Source: an uncultured Clostridium sp.
GTDB lineage: Bacteria > Bacillota > Clostridia > Christensenellales > Borkfalkiaceae
Length of the DNA: 20,109 nucleotides
Direction of reading: 5' to 3'
Assembly (NCBI GenBank): GCA_900555925.1
Contig: USMU01000030.1
Location: 1 to 20,109 of the forward strand
Each line of letters opens with the position of its first letter. The stretch's first letter is position 1. The position numbers and the translations under genes were made by a program. Below the pieces are notes generated by a model. It worked only from the letters and a program-made list of their open reading frames with translations, did not search any database and was not told where the DNA came from. Positions 14,750 through 20,109 of this stretch are shown piece after piece.

Positions 14750-14791
14750 TTATGCAAATATTCTTTTATAAAAATCGCTCTTTCAAAGGTA

Positions 14792-15691
14792 TTATCCCTT
14801 TACGCCCCCGACCGTGATTCCCTTCGTCAGCTGTCCCTGCACGAAAGAATATACGATGAGTACCGGGATAATGACAATCATAAGCCCCGCATACATTCTT
14901 CCGAGGTCGTCGGCGACTTTCGATTCCCGCATGATTCTGAGCAACCCGACGGGAAGCGTCGCTTTTGCCTTATCCAAGAAAGTATTCGCCAAAATATACT
15001 CGTTCCAATAGGACAGGAAATTGAAGAGGATAACCGTCAGAATACTCGGCATTGCAAGCGGAGCACAAACATATAAAAAAGTTTTGAAATATCCGCATCC
15101 GTCAATTTTCGCAGCCTCCTCGAAACTGGGCGAAAGCGCTTTGAAATAACTGTTCATGAGATATATGCTGAACGAAAGACTCGTGGAAGCGTACAGTACG
15201 ATAACGGTAAAATAGTTATTCGTCATATTTGCCCCGATTCCTATCGCCTTGCCGAAATTGAACAACATGATATGAAGGGGCAGGACAATATAATTGATAT
15301 TGATAAATAACCCCGCCATAAAAATGAGGCTTATGGCTTTTGAACCTCGGAATTTGAAACGTGCAAGCGTATAGGAACAAGGCACCGCAAGAAGGACGAG
15401 CAACGCAAGACTCGCGGCTGTCAGAAAAATCGAATTTCCGAAATACGTACCCATGCTCGCTCTGTTCCATGCATTGACATAGTTCTGAAAATAAAATTGT
15501 TTCGGGAAAGAGAATGCGTTGGAATTGATTTCCTGCGTCGTTTTTAAGGAGGACATGACCACCCAGAAAAGCGGCAGCAGAATAAGGAGCGCGAATACAA
15601 TAAGCAAAGCATATTTGAAAATTTTCGCAGCATAACGCCCTACTTTCTCCCAGGAGAAACCCGATTGATTTTTTATCTGATTTTCCATCAT
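14792..15691 (-). CDS. Carbohydrate ABC transporter permease, MalG type
   Basis: A 299-residue inner-membrane permease of the CUT1 family (MalG/UgpE-like) with about six helices. The first is near residues 25-48, followed by the typical periplasm-facing SSLKTTQEI. The EAA loop that docks on the ATPase is EEAAKIDGCGYFKTFLYVCAPLAMP at residues 191-215, with the conserved glycine in the IDGCG segment. GGGAGG lies 7 bases before the ATG at 15691; a second ATG directly follows. It is 12 bases after the first permease gene and forms the membrane channel with it. By context the substrate is the disaccharide split by the GH112 enzyme. No ATPase gene is present in the operon. Confidence 0.93.
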   Translation of the reverse strand: MMENQIKNQSGFSWEKVGRYAAKIFKYALLIVFALLILLPLFWVVMSSLKTTQEINSNAFSFPKQFYFQNYVNAWNRASMGTYFGNSIFLTAASLALLVLLAVPCSYTLARFKFRGSKAISLIFMAGLFININYIVLPLHIMLFNFGKAIGIGANMTNNYFTVIVLYASTSLSFSIYLMNSYFKALSPSFEEAAKIDGCGYFKTFLYVCAPLAMPSILTVILFNFLSYWNEYILANTFLDKAKATLPVGLLRIMRESKVADDLGRMYAGLMIVIIPVLIVYSFVQGQLTKGITVGGVKG

Positions 15692-15703
15692 ATTTTCCTC
15701 CCG

Positions 15704-16654
15704 TCAATATTGTACCGTTTCACGGCGGGTCAAAAATTGAACAATCAGGGAAACCCCGTACGCGAACACGAACACAACCATTCCGATTGCCATGGCATAA
15801 CCGTATTGAGAACCGAAGAAACTATACATATACGAAAGCAACACGTGAGAATTCGCCTGCCCCTGCGTCATCGCGTCCACGAACAGGAAGCTCATATTGA
15901 TCGTACTGATAATAAAGAACGTGAGCGTGGTACGGATTACGTCCCAAGTCAAAGGCACCGTAATCATGAAGAACTGACGAATTTTACTGCATCCTTCGAG
16001 ATCCGCGGCTTCGTAAAGGTGGTCGGGGACGCCGTCCATCCCCGCGATATACATGACCATATAATACCCTACGGCCTGCCAGACCATGGCGAAAGTAATA
16101 CACCACATAACCGCGTCCATGTCCCCCAGCCAACCCGTATACGCCTTATCGAAAAGTTTCGCTATCGCGCCGATCACGCCGTAAGAGGGAGCGAATACCG
16201 CAGAAAAAATAGCGGAAATGACGACAATGGACAAAATATTCGGGATATAGAATACGATACGGAAAAAAGTTTTTCCTTTTGTTTTCCCCTTAGAAAGCAC
16301 CGCCGCAAAAAACAACGCAAAGCCTATCGTAAAGATCGTTACGAAGAAAATAAGAAAAAGCGTATTCTTGAACGCCGACCAAAAATCTTCGTTATGAAAC
16401 AATACTTCGTAGTTTTCGGTTTTAATAAATACTTTATCCCCTATGCCGTCCCAGCTGAAAAAGGACGTATACAGCATATTGAATACGGGAAGTATGACGA
16501 ACAACAGGAACAAAACAAGCGAAGGAACGACCGTCGCAATAATAAACCCCGTACGAGCTTTGTCCGCTCTTCGCTTTTCTCTGTCAATTTTTTTGAATAC
16601 TTTTTCGCCCGCGGTCTTCTCGGCGGGTACTTCCGTAGACAAATTTTCCATCAT
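15704..16654 (-). CDS. Carbohydrate ABC transporter permease, MalF type
   Basis: A 316-residue CUT1-family permease (MalF/UgpA-like). It has a cytoplasmic N-terminal tail of about 35 charged residues, then six hydrophobic helices starting with FIIATVVPSLVLFLLFVILP. The EAA loop is YEAADLEGCSKIRQFFMITVPL at about residues 214-235. GGAGG lies directly upstream of tandem ATG codons at 16654 and 16651; either could be used. It follows the binding-protein gene by 66 bases containing a strong hairpin and is 12 bases ahead of the partner permease. Together the two permeases take the oligosaccharide captured by the lipoprotein across the membrane. Function as a galacto-N-biose/lacto-N-biose importer is inferred from the operon. 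Confidence 0.93.
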   Translation of the reverse strand: MMENLSTEVPAEKTAGEKVFKKIDREKRRADKARTGFIIATVVPSLVLFLLFVILPVFNMLYTSFFSWDGIGDKVFIKTENYEVLFHNEDFWSAFKNTLFLIFFVTIFTIGFALFFAAVLSKGKTKGKTFFRIVFYIPNILSIVVISAIFSAVFAPSYGVIGAIAKLFDKAYTGWLGDMDAVMWCITFAMVWQAVGYYMVMYIAGMDGVPDHLYEAADLEGCSKIRQFFMITVPLTWDVIRTTLTFFIISTINMSFLFVDAMTQGQANSHVLLSYMYSFFGSQYGYAMAIGMVVFVFAYGVSLIVQFLTRRETVQY

Positions 16655-16675
16655 CTGCCTCCTTTTTGAAAATCA

Positions 16676-16701
16676 AGGGAGGAAGAGCCTCCTTCCTCCC
16701 T
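16676..16701 (-). terminator. Hairpin between binding-protein and permease genes (partial terminator or mRNA stabiliser)
   Basis: A perfect 10-bp inverted repeat (16676-16685 with 16692-16701) with a 6-base loop begins 19 bases after the binding-protein stop codon. The sequence after it is TTGATTTTC, a weak T tract. Such hairpins commonly raise binding-protein levels relative to the permeases by partial termination or by protecting the upstream mRNA. Confidence 0.65.
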
Positions 16702-16720
16702 GCTCGGTTCCATTCAATCG

Positions 16721-18175
16721 TTACTTAATGATTTTTGCCCGCAACTTATCGCTGGCTTCTTCCAACCTGGCGATCCATTCGTTCAGAAGGGTTTCGTCCG
16801 TTTTGCTCGCGTTGCTGGAATTGAATACTTTATCGTTGAGGTCGTTGAACAATACGTCGCTCCATTTAAGTCCCGGAACTTCGTCGGTCGCCACAAAGCT
16901 GCCCGATACCGCGCCGTTGCCGTTATATGCATTGTAAAGTTCTATCGTGGAATCGGGAATCTTGTTTTCCTTAGCATTCTTCAAAGCATCCTGCGTGGGA
17001 ATAATCGCTTTGGATTCCTCCGCGACGATCTTCGCGCCCGTATCGCTGAAATAATAGAGCAGGAACTCTTTCGCAAGTTCGCCATGTGCCCCATCTTTAT
17101 GCAGATAGACGTTTTCAAGGAAAGTATTCACGTAGCTCTTGGAACTTGCATCTTTCTTGGGCAGAGCCATGAATCCCCATTTGTAGTCTTTCGGGGTGCT
17201 TGCCGACATTTCGGAGGGCAGCCAGTCGCCGTTGGGAATAAACAGAGCGGTACCTTTCGATTTTCCGTCCTGAGTGCCTATGACTGCCTGTTGATTCTTT
17301 TTGAAATCGGTGTTCGCCTGAGCGACCGTATTCGGTTCGAGATAATTACGGAGCTTGACGACGACGCTCAAAGCATTTTTTATATCGGCGTCTTCCCAAA
17401 TCCCGTCCGTATAACCGAGCATATCGAGGAACTTTTCCTCTCCTGCAATTCCTGCGACCGCAGCATAAATAAACCCGTCGAAATAACCTGCGGTGGGATA
17501 GGTGAACAGTGCGGGATGTTCTCCGTCGACTTTATTTCCGTTCGCTTCAATTGCGTCGTTCAACTCGTCGCCGAGCGCCCAGAATTCCTCCCAGGTCGTC
17601 GGGAGCTTATATTTGCCGTCCGTGCCGTTTTCGTTGAATCTCGACGCATCGTACCAAAGCCCCGTCGGGGAGTAGAATGCGGGAAGCGTATAAACTTTTC
17701 CGTCGCCGTACGGCTTAGTCGTATAGTTTTCCAAAAGCCCCGGAACGAGCTTGTCTCCCAGCGTCGTTTCCTCTCCGTAGACCTTTTCGTCGAGCAGCGA
17801 GGTCAAATCCGTCAACTGTTTGCTGCGGACGAGGCTTTCCGTCAAATCCACGCCCGTCATTCCGAAGTTCAGAAACAGTACGTCGACTTTCGTTCCCGTA
17901 TTCAGAGCATTCCGTACGTCTCCCGTTACGTTATCCGCACCGCCCTTGATGACGTTGAGTTTAAGATCTTCGAGTCCCTTTTCTTTGAGGTAGTCTTTAT
18001 AGACGTCTGTCTTCTGGAATTCCTCGTACAGCCTCTCGACATAGGTTTCGCCGCGGCCGCCCGAAAGATAGGCGACGGTAAACTGATTCTTGTTATCATC
18101 GCCGCACGCCGCAAGAGCTATCGAGCTTCCCAACATCACAACCGAACTGATTAACGCTACAAATTTTTTATTCAT
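16721..18175 (-). CDS. Extracellular sugar-binding lipoprotein of an ABC transporter (family 1)
   Basis: A 484-residue solute-binding protein anchored outside the membrane as a lipoprotein. The signal peptide MNKKFVALISSVVMLGSSIA is followed by the lipobox LAAC, giving lipidation at Cys24, then a charged linker (GDDNKNQ). The mature part begins FTVAYLSGGRGETYVERLYEEF, like family 1 sugar-binding proteins, and has the repeated aromatic and Asn/Asp-rich stretches of CUT1 binding proteins (TLPAFYSPTGLWYDASRF, LPTTWEEFWALG). GGAGGAAAGTT precedes the ATG. It is the first gene of the operon with two permeases and the GH112 phosphorylase, behind a promoter facing the AraC-type regulator. The ligand is inferred to be lacto-N-biose or galacto-N-biose, by analogy with bifidobacterial GltA. 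Confidence 0.93.
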   Translation of the reverse strand: MNKKFVALISSVVMLGSSIALAACGDDNKNQFTVAYLSGGRGETYVERLYEEFQKTDVYKDYLKEKGLEDLKLNVIKGGADNVTGDVRNALNTGTKVDVLFLNFGMTGVDLTESLVRSKQLTDLTSLLDEKVYGEETTLGDKLVPGLLENYTTKPYGDGKVYTLPAFYSPTGLWYDASRFNENGTDGKYKLPTTWEEFWALGDELNDAIEANGNKVDGEHPALFTYPTAGYFDGFIYAAVAGIAGEEKFLDMLGYTDGIWEDADIKNALSVVVKLRNYLEPNTVAQANTDFKKNQQAVIGTQDGKSKGTALFIPNGDWLPSEMSASTPKDYKWGFMALPKKDASSKSYVNTFLENVYLHKDGAHGELAKEFLLYYFSDTGAKIVAEESKAIIPTQDALKNAKENKIPDSTIELYNAYNGNGAVSGSFVATDEVPGLKWSDVLFNDLNDKVFNSSNASKTDETLLNEWIARLEEASDKLRAKIIK

Positions 18176-18221
18176 AACTTTCCTCCTCAGATATTCGCTT
18201 TTTCCGCGTTATCTTGTCTAT

Positions 18222-18250
18222 ATTGTAAAGGAAAAAATTCCCTCTTTCAA
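18222..18250 (-). promoter_or_regulatory. Promoter of the sugar uptake/GH112 operon
   Basis: TTGAAA (18245-18250) and TACAAT (18222-18227) on the minus strand are 17 bases apart. The start is near 18215, about 40 bases before the ATG. Both boxes depart from consensus, in keeping with activator dependence. Confidence 0.7.
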
Positions 18251-18284
18251 TAACAAAGTTGCGCCGTTCTATCAAAAAATTGCG
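18251..18284 (-). promoter_or_regulatory. Candidate AraC-type operator (direct repeats 21 bp apart)
   Basis: A 13-base motif written on the plus strand as TNANAAANTTGCG occurs at 18251-18263 and again at 18272-18284 (10 of 13 identical). The offset is exactly 21 bases, two helical turns. The nearer copy abuts the -35 element of the sugar operon promoter. Direct half-sites with this spacing and location are what an AraC-family activator uses. The assignment to the adjacent regulator is inference. Confidence 0.45.
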
Positions 18285-18371
18285 GTTACATACAGATATT
18301 TTTCTGAAAAACGAACAATTATATACCAATCAAACGATAAAATGTATCAATATATAATTTCTATTTTCATC

Positions 18372-18400
18372 TTGACGAAAAGTTTTTTTTATGTTATAAT
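18372..18400 (+). promoter_or_regulatory. Promoter of the AraC-type regulator gene
   Basis: TTGACG (18372-18377) and a perfect TATAAT (18395-18400) are separated by 17 bases; the start would be near 18407, about 25 bases before the ATG. This strong promoter suggests steady expression of the regulator. Confidence 0.9.
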
Positions 18401-18431
18401 ATCTGTAACAGAGTAAGGGGCGAATTCCAAT

Positions 18432-19301
18432 ATGAGCAGTATACGCTATGAATTTTCCGATGAGGAACTCAACAATTTCAAGCCGAAGCTTTTATATCTG
18501 ACTCAGTCGGAATACGGGGACGATTGGCATTCCACCCCGCATTATCATCCCTTTTTGGAACTTTTATACGTCTTTGACGGTAAGGGAGAATTTATCATCG
18601 ATACGCAGGCGTTTTCTTTGACGCGCGGCGATTTTGTCATCATCAATCCGTACACCATACATACGGAAACTTCTTCCCCGAAAAATCCGCTCAAATATTA
18701 TATTTTCGGAATCGATAATATCTCTTTATCTGCTCGCCAAAAATCACCCCCCCCCCGACACGATACGCTCGCGGAGAACGGTGGCTTTTGTCCCGTATTT
18801 CACAATCCCGAATACAGCGAAAGAACGCTCGGATATGTACAAAAAATAGCGGATGAATTCGAGCAAAAGGCGCCTTACTATGAATTGATGGTATATCATC
18901 GGCTTTGCTGTCTGTTGATTCCCATACTTCGGACGAACGATCTTTCGTTCTCTGAAACGGTAGACAACCGAAACGCAACCAAAGAAATCGTCTTTGTAAA
19001 GCAGTATATCGATCGGCATTTTGCTTTCGATTTGACATTGGACGAATTGGCGCAAAAGGCTTTTATCAATAAATTTCATTTAATTCATTTCTTCACCCAG
19101 GCCTACGGAGTTTCCCCCATACGCTATCTCAATCAAAAGCGTATACAGGAAGCAAAAATATTATTGCGTACCACAGATCTCAATGTGACTTCCGTCGCAA
19201 ACGCGGTAGGATTTGCTTCTCCTTCTTTTTTCGCAAAAAAATTCAAAGACCTCAACGATATTTCGCCTACGGATTACCGAAAAAATATGCGGACAACGTA
19301 A
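18432..19301 (+). CDS. AraC-family transcriptional regulator with cupin sensor domain
   Basis: A 289-residue regulator. The N-terminal sugar-sensing cupin (about residues 15-100) shows HYHPFLEL (37-44, the H-x-H-x-x-x-E pattern) and GDFVIINPYTIH. The C-terminal DNA-binding domain has two helix-turn-helices: LTLDELAQKAFINKFHLIHF (201-220) and NVTSVANAVGFASPSFFAKKF (251-271). It ends with the usual SPTDYRK. It is divergent from the sugar-uptake/GH112 operon, so it most likely activates that operon on binding the sugar. AAGGGG lies 11 bases before the ATG, a somewhat long spacing. Residues 106-109 (PPPR) are encoded by a run of ten C at 18747-18756, between the two domains. Loss or gain of one C would truncate the protein before the DNA-binding domain. 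Confidence 0.93.
   Translation: MSSIRYEFSDEELNNFKPKLLYLTQSEYGDDWHSTPHYHPFLELLYVFDGKGEFIIDTQAFSLTRGDFVIINPYTIHTETSSPKNPLKYYIFGIDNISLSARQKSPPPRHDTLAENGGFCPVFHNPEYSERTLGYVQKIADEFEQKAPYYELMVYHRLCCLLIPILRTNDLSFSETVDNRNATKEIVFVKQYIDRHFAFDLTLDELAQKAFINKFHLIHFFTQAYGVSPIRYLNQKRIQEAKILLRTTDLNVTSVANAVGFASPSFFAKKFKDLNDISPTDYRKNMRTT
18747..18756 (+). repeat. Homopolymer of ten C inside the AraC-type regulator gene
   Basis: Ten consecutive C lie within codons 106-109, in the linker between sensor and DNA-binding domains. The gene as written is in frame. With C9 the new frame stops within about 30-35 codons (near 18849); C11 also stops soon after. This is the only long G/C homopolymer I noticed in the window. 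Confidence 0.9.
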
Positions 19302-19364
19302 CAGACGACTCAAAGCTCTCGGACGGAAAAACGGACGCTCGAAAATCAAGCGGAATAACAGACA

Positions 19365-19380
19365 ATATATATATATATAT
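19365..19380. repeat. (AT)8 dinucleotide repeat
   Basis: Eight AT units lie about 65 bases after the AraC-type gene and before the bidirectional terminator. It is in the 3' untranslated region, so copy-number changes would probably have little effect. Confidence 0.9.
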
Positions 19381-19399
19381 TCGTACGCCAAAATATAAC

Positions 19400-19431
19400 A
19401 AGCCCCCGACGCAAGTATTCGTCGGGGGCTT
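19400..19431. terminator. Bidirectional terminator between regulator and NUDIX genes
   Basis: A perfect GC-rich 12-bp stem (19400-19411 with 19420-19431) has an 8-base loop. It lies between the convergent araC-type gene (ends 19301) and the NUDIX gene (ends 19487). T tracts are weak on both sides (minus strand GTTATATTTT), but position and stem strength favour termination. Confidence 0.75.
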
Positions 19432-19486
19432 GGCTGTCTGAAATTGGGTTTTGAATTCTCTCTGATAAAGCGCGTTTTCTGTATTT

Positions 19487-20023
19487 TCAATTTTTCAAGG
19501 ACAGAAAGTAAGCCTGTAAAGCGATAATCGTCTTTCCGTCATTAATTTCTCCGCTTTCCAACATACGCTTAACCGTTTCTTCGGGCAGAAACTCCGCCGT
19601 CAGAAATTCTCCCTCGTCGAGGTGGGCGGAGGTATGCGTTCCGCTTTCGGCACGATAAATATAAATCTTTTCGTTCGTATATCCGGGAGTGGGATACATC
19701 GTAAACAGAAGCGTCAAACAATCCGCACGGATTCCCGCCTCCTCTTCCAGCTCCCTAGCTGCTGCAAGGGCCGGTTCCTCTCCCGCATTGAGCTTGCCCG
19801 CGGGAATCTCATAAATCGTCTCTCCGTAAGCGTATCGATATTGTTTGACCAATAAAATTTTTCCGTCCTCCGAATAGAGCACACAGGCCCCGCCGGAGTG
19901 TTCCACTATCTCTCTTTTACAGGGTTTCCCGTCCGGACGGAGAGCGTCGTCGGCACGGACGGAAATAATTTTCCCGCGATAGACATAATTTTTTTGCACA
20001 GTTTTTACATAGATTTCCGTCAT
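19487..20023 (-). CDS. NUDIX hydrolase, ADP-ribose pyrophosphatase type
   Basis: A 178-residue cytoplasmic NUDIX enzyme, most like ADP-ribose pyrophosphatases that hydrolyse ADP-ribose to AMP and ribose-5-phosphate. The complete NUDIX box G-x5-E-x7-REUxEExGU runs from Gly76 to Ile98 (Arg90, Glu91, Glu94 and Glu95 present). YRGKIISVRADDALRPDGK (15-33) with KREIVEH (36-42) is the usual N-terminal beta region, and YPTPGYTNEKIYIY is the typical segment after the box. Length is normal. The ATG at 20023 has no good ribosome binding site (a GGGA about 14 bases away). It lies inside another ORF that starts at 20096 in a different frame with a strong site, so translation may be coupled to, or shifted from, that ORF. 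Confidence 0.9.
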   Translation of the reverse strand: MTEIYVKTVQKNYVYRGKIISVRADDALRPDGKPCKREIVEHSGGACVLYSEDGKILLVKQYRYAYGETIYEIPAGKLNAGEEPALAAARELEEEAGIRADCLTLLFTMYPTPGYTNEKIYIYRAESGTHTSAHLDEGEFLTAEFLPEETVKRMLESGEINDGKTIIALQAYFLSLKN

Positions 20024-20096
20024 CTAATTTTCGATTTCCCAGTAAACCTATTTTTTCTCCGCAGATATCACAGATTTTCTTATCAAATAATCCCAT
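19917..20096 (-). CDS. Out-of-frame zinc-ribbon ORF (DUF4428-like), truncated or chimeric
   Basis: A 59-residue ORF begins MGLFDKKICDICGEKIGLLG, then NRKLDDGNLCKNCAKKL. This matches the N-terminal DUF4428 domain as I know it, a four-cysteine zinc ribbon (Cys9, Cys12, Cys30, Cys33). AAAGGAAAGCT just before the ATG is a good ribosome binding site. After CAKKL the sequence becomes Arg-rich (RPCRRRSPSGRETL) and stops, lacking the usual LSPFFSERR continuation. The last 107 bases overlap the NUDIX gene, whose frame is +1 relative to this one. A run of seven A (in GCA AAA AAA) sits where the family similarity ends. It may be a decayed or fused gene, a short leader ORF for the NUDIX gene, or evidence of a one-base sequencing error. 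Confidence 0.6.
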   Translation of the reverse strand: MGLFDKKICDICGEKIGLLGNRKLDDGNLCKNCAKKLCLSRENYFRPCRRRSPSGRETL

Positions 20097-20109
20097 AGCT
20101 TTCCTTTCT

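Noticed and set aside
15665..18154. Plus-strand open frames opposite the permease and binding-protein genes
   Set aside because: Reverse-frame shadows of well-identified transporter genes with no family similarity.
19365..19380. (AT)8 repeat as a phase-variable promoter element
   Set aside because: It lies downstream of the regulator gene and not between promoter boxes, so length changes would have no evident effect.

Overview
The window looks like a chromosomal segment from a fermentative Gram-positive of the class Clostridia, probably a gut or mucosal lineage. The reasons are sigma-A promoters with extended -10 elements, strong GGAGG ribosome binding sites, intrinsic terminators, a lipoprotein-type sugar-binding protein with no outer-membrane genes, and close resemblance of several proteins to clostridial families. 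This placement is inference from gene content. I saw no tRNA, rRNA, CRISPR array, prophage or insertion sequence.

Layout. (1) 1-1826, rightward: the end of an ATP synthase operon (atpC, 5' end outside the window), its terminator, then a solitary MFS transporter. (2) 1840-3532, leftward: a GNAT acetyltransferase overlapping glf (UDP-galactopyranose mutase), driven by a clear promoter. (3) 3556-11099, leftward: an amino-sugar nucleotide block. In transcription order it holds a free-standing GlmU-like acetyltransferase, glmM, glmS, a membrane-anchored CapD/FlaA1-type nucleotide-sugar dehydratase and a NahK-like N-acetylhexosamine 1-kinase. A 29-codon gene for a one-helix membrane protein lies antisense at the end of this block. 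(4) 11160-11665: a promoter-driven short transcript with a possible 35-codon ORF, then AT-rich DNA without genes. (5) 11666-12482: a histidine phosphatase with its own promoter. (6) 12510-18250, leftward: an operon for uptake and phosphorolysis of a galactosyl-N-acetylhexosamine, made up of a lipoprotein binding protein, two permeases and a GH112 phosphorylase. A divergent AraC-type regulator (18432-19301) faces it. (7) 19400-20096, leftward: a NUDIX hydrolase whose start lies inside an out-of-frame zinc-ribbon (DUF4428-like) ORF.

How the parts may work together. The GH112 enzyme would split lacto-N-biose or galacto-N-biose (from mucin or milk glycans) into galactose-1-phosphate and GlcNAc or GalNAc. 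The NahK-like kinase would convert the amino sugar to its 1-phosphate, the same intermediate the GlmM/acetyltransferase branch makes. UDP-GlcNAc could then feed the dehydratase for surface-glycan synthesis, and Glf would supply galactofuranose donors. In bifidobacteria the phosphorylase and kinase genes sit together. Here the kinase has been placed with the biosynthetic genes, which suggests salvage into envelope sugars as well as catabolism.

The items most worth a second look are the C10 tract inside the AraC regulator (possible phase switch), the 21-bp-spaced direct repeat beside the binding-protein promoter (possible AraC operator), the zinc-ribbon/NUDIX overlap with an A7 run at the joint, the stand-alone GlmU acetyltransferase, the structured leader before glmM, and two unlisted small ORFs.
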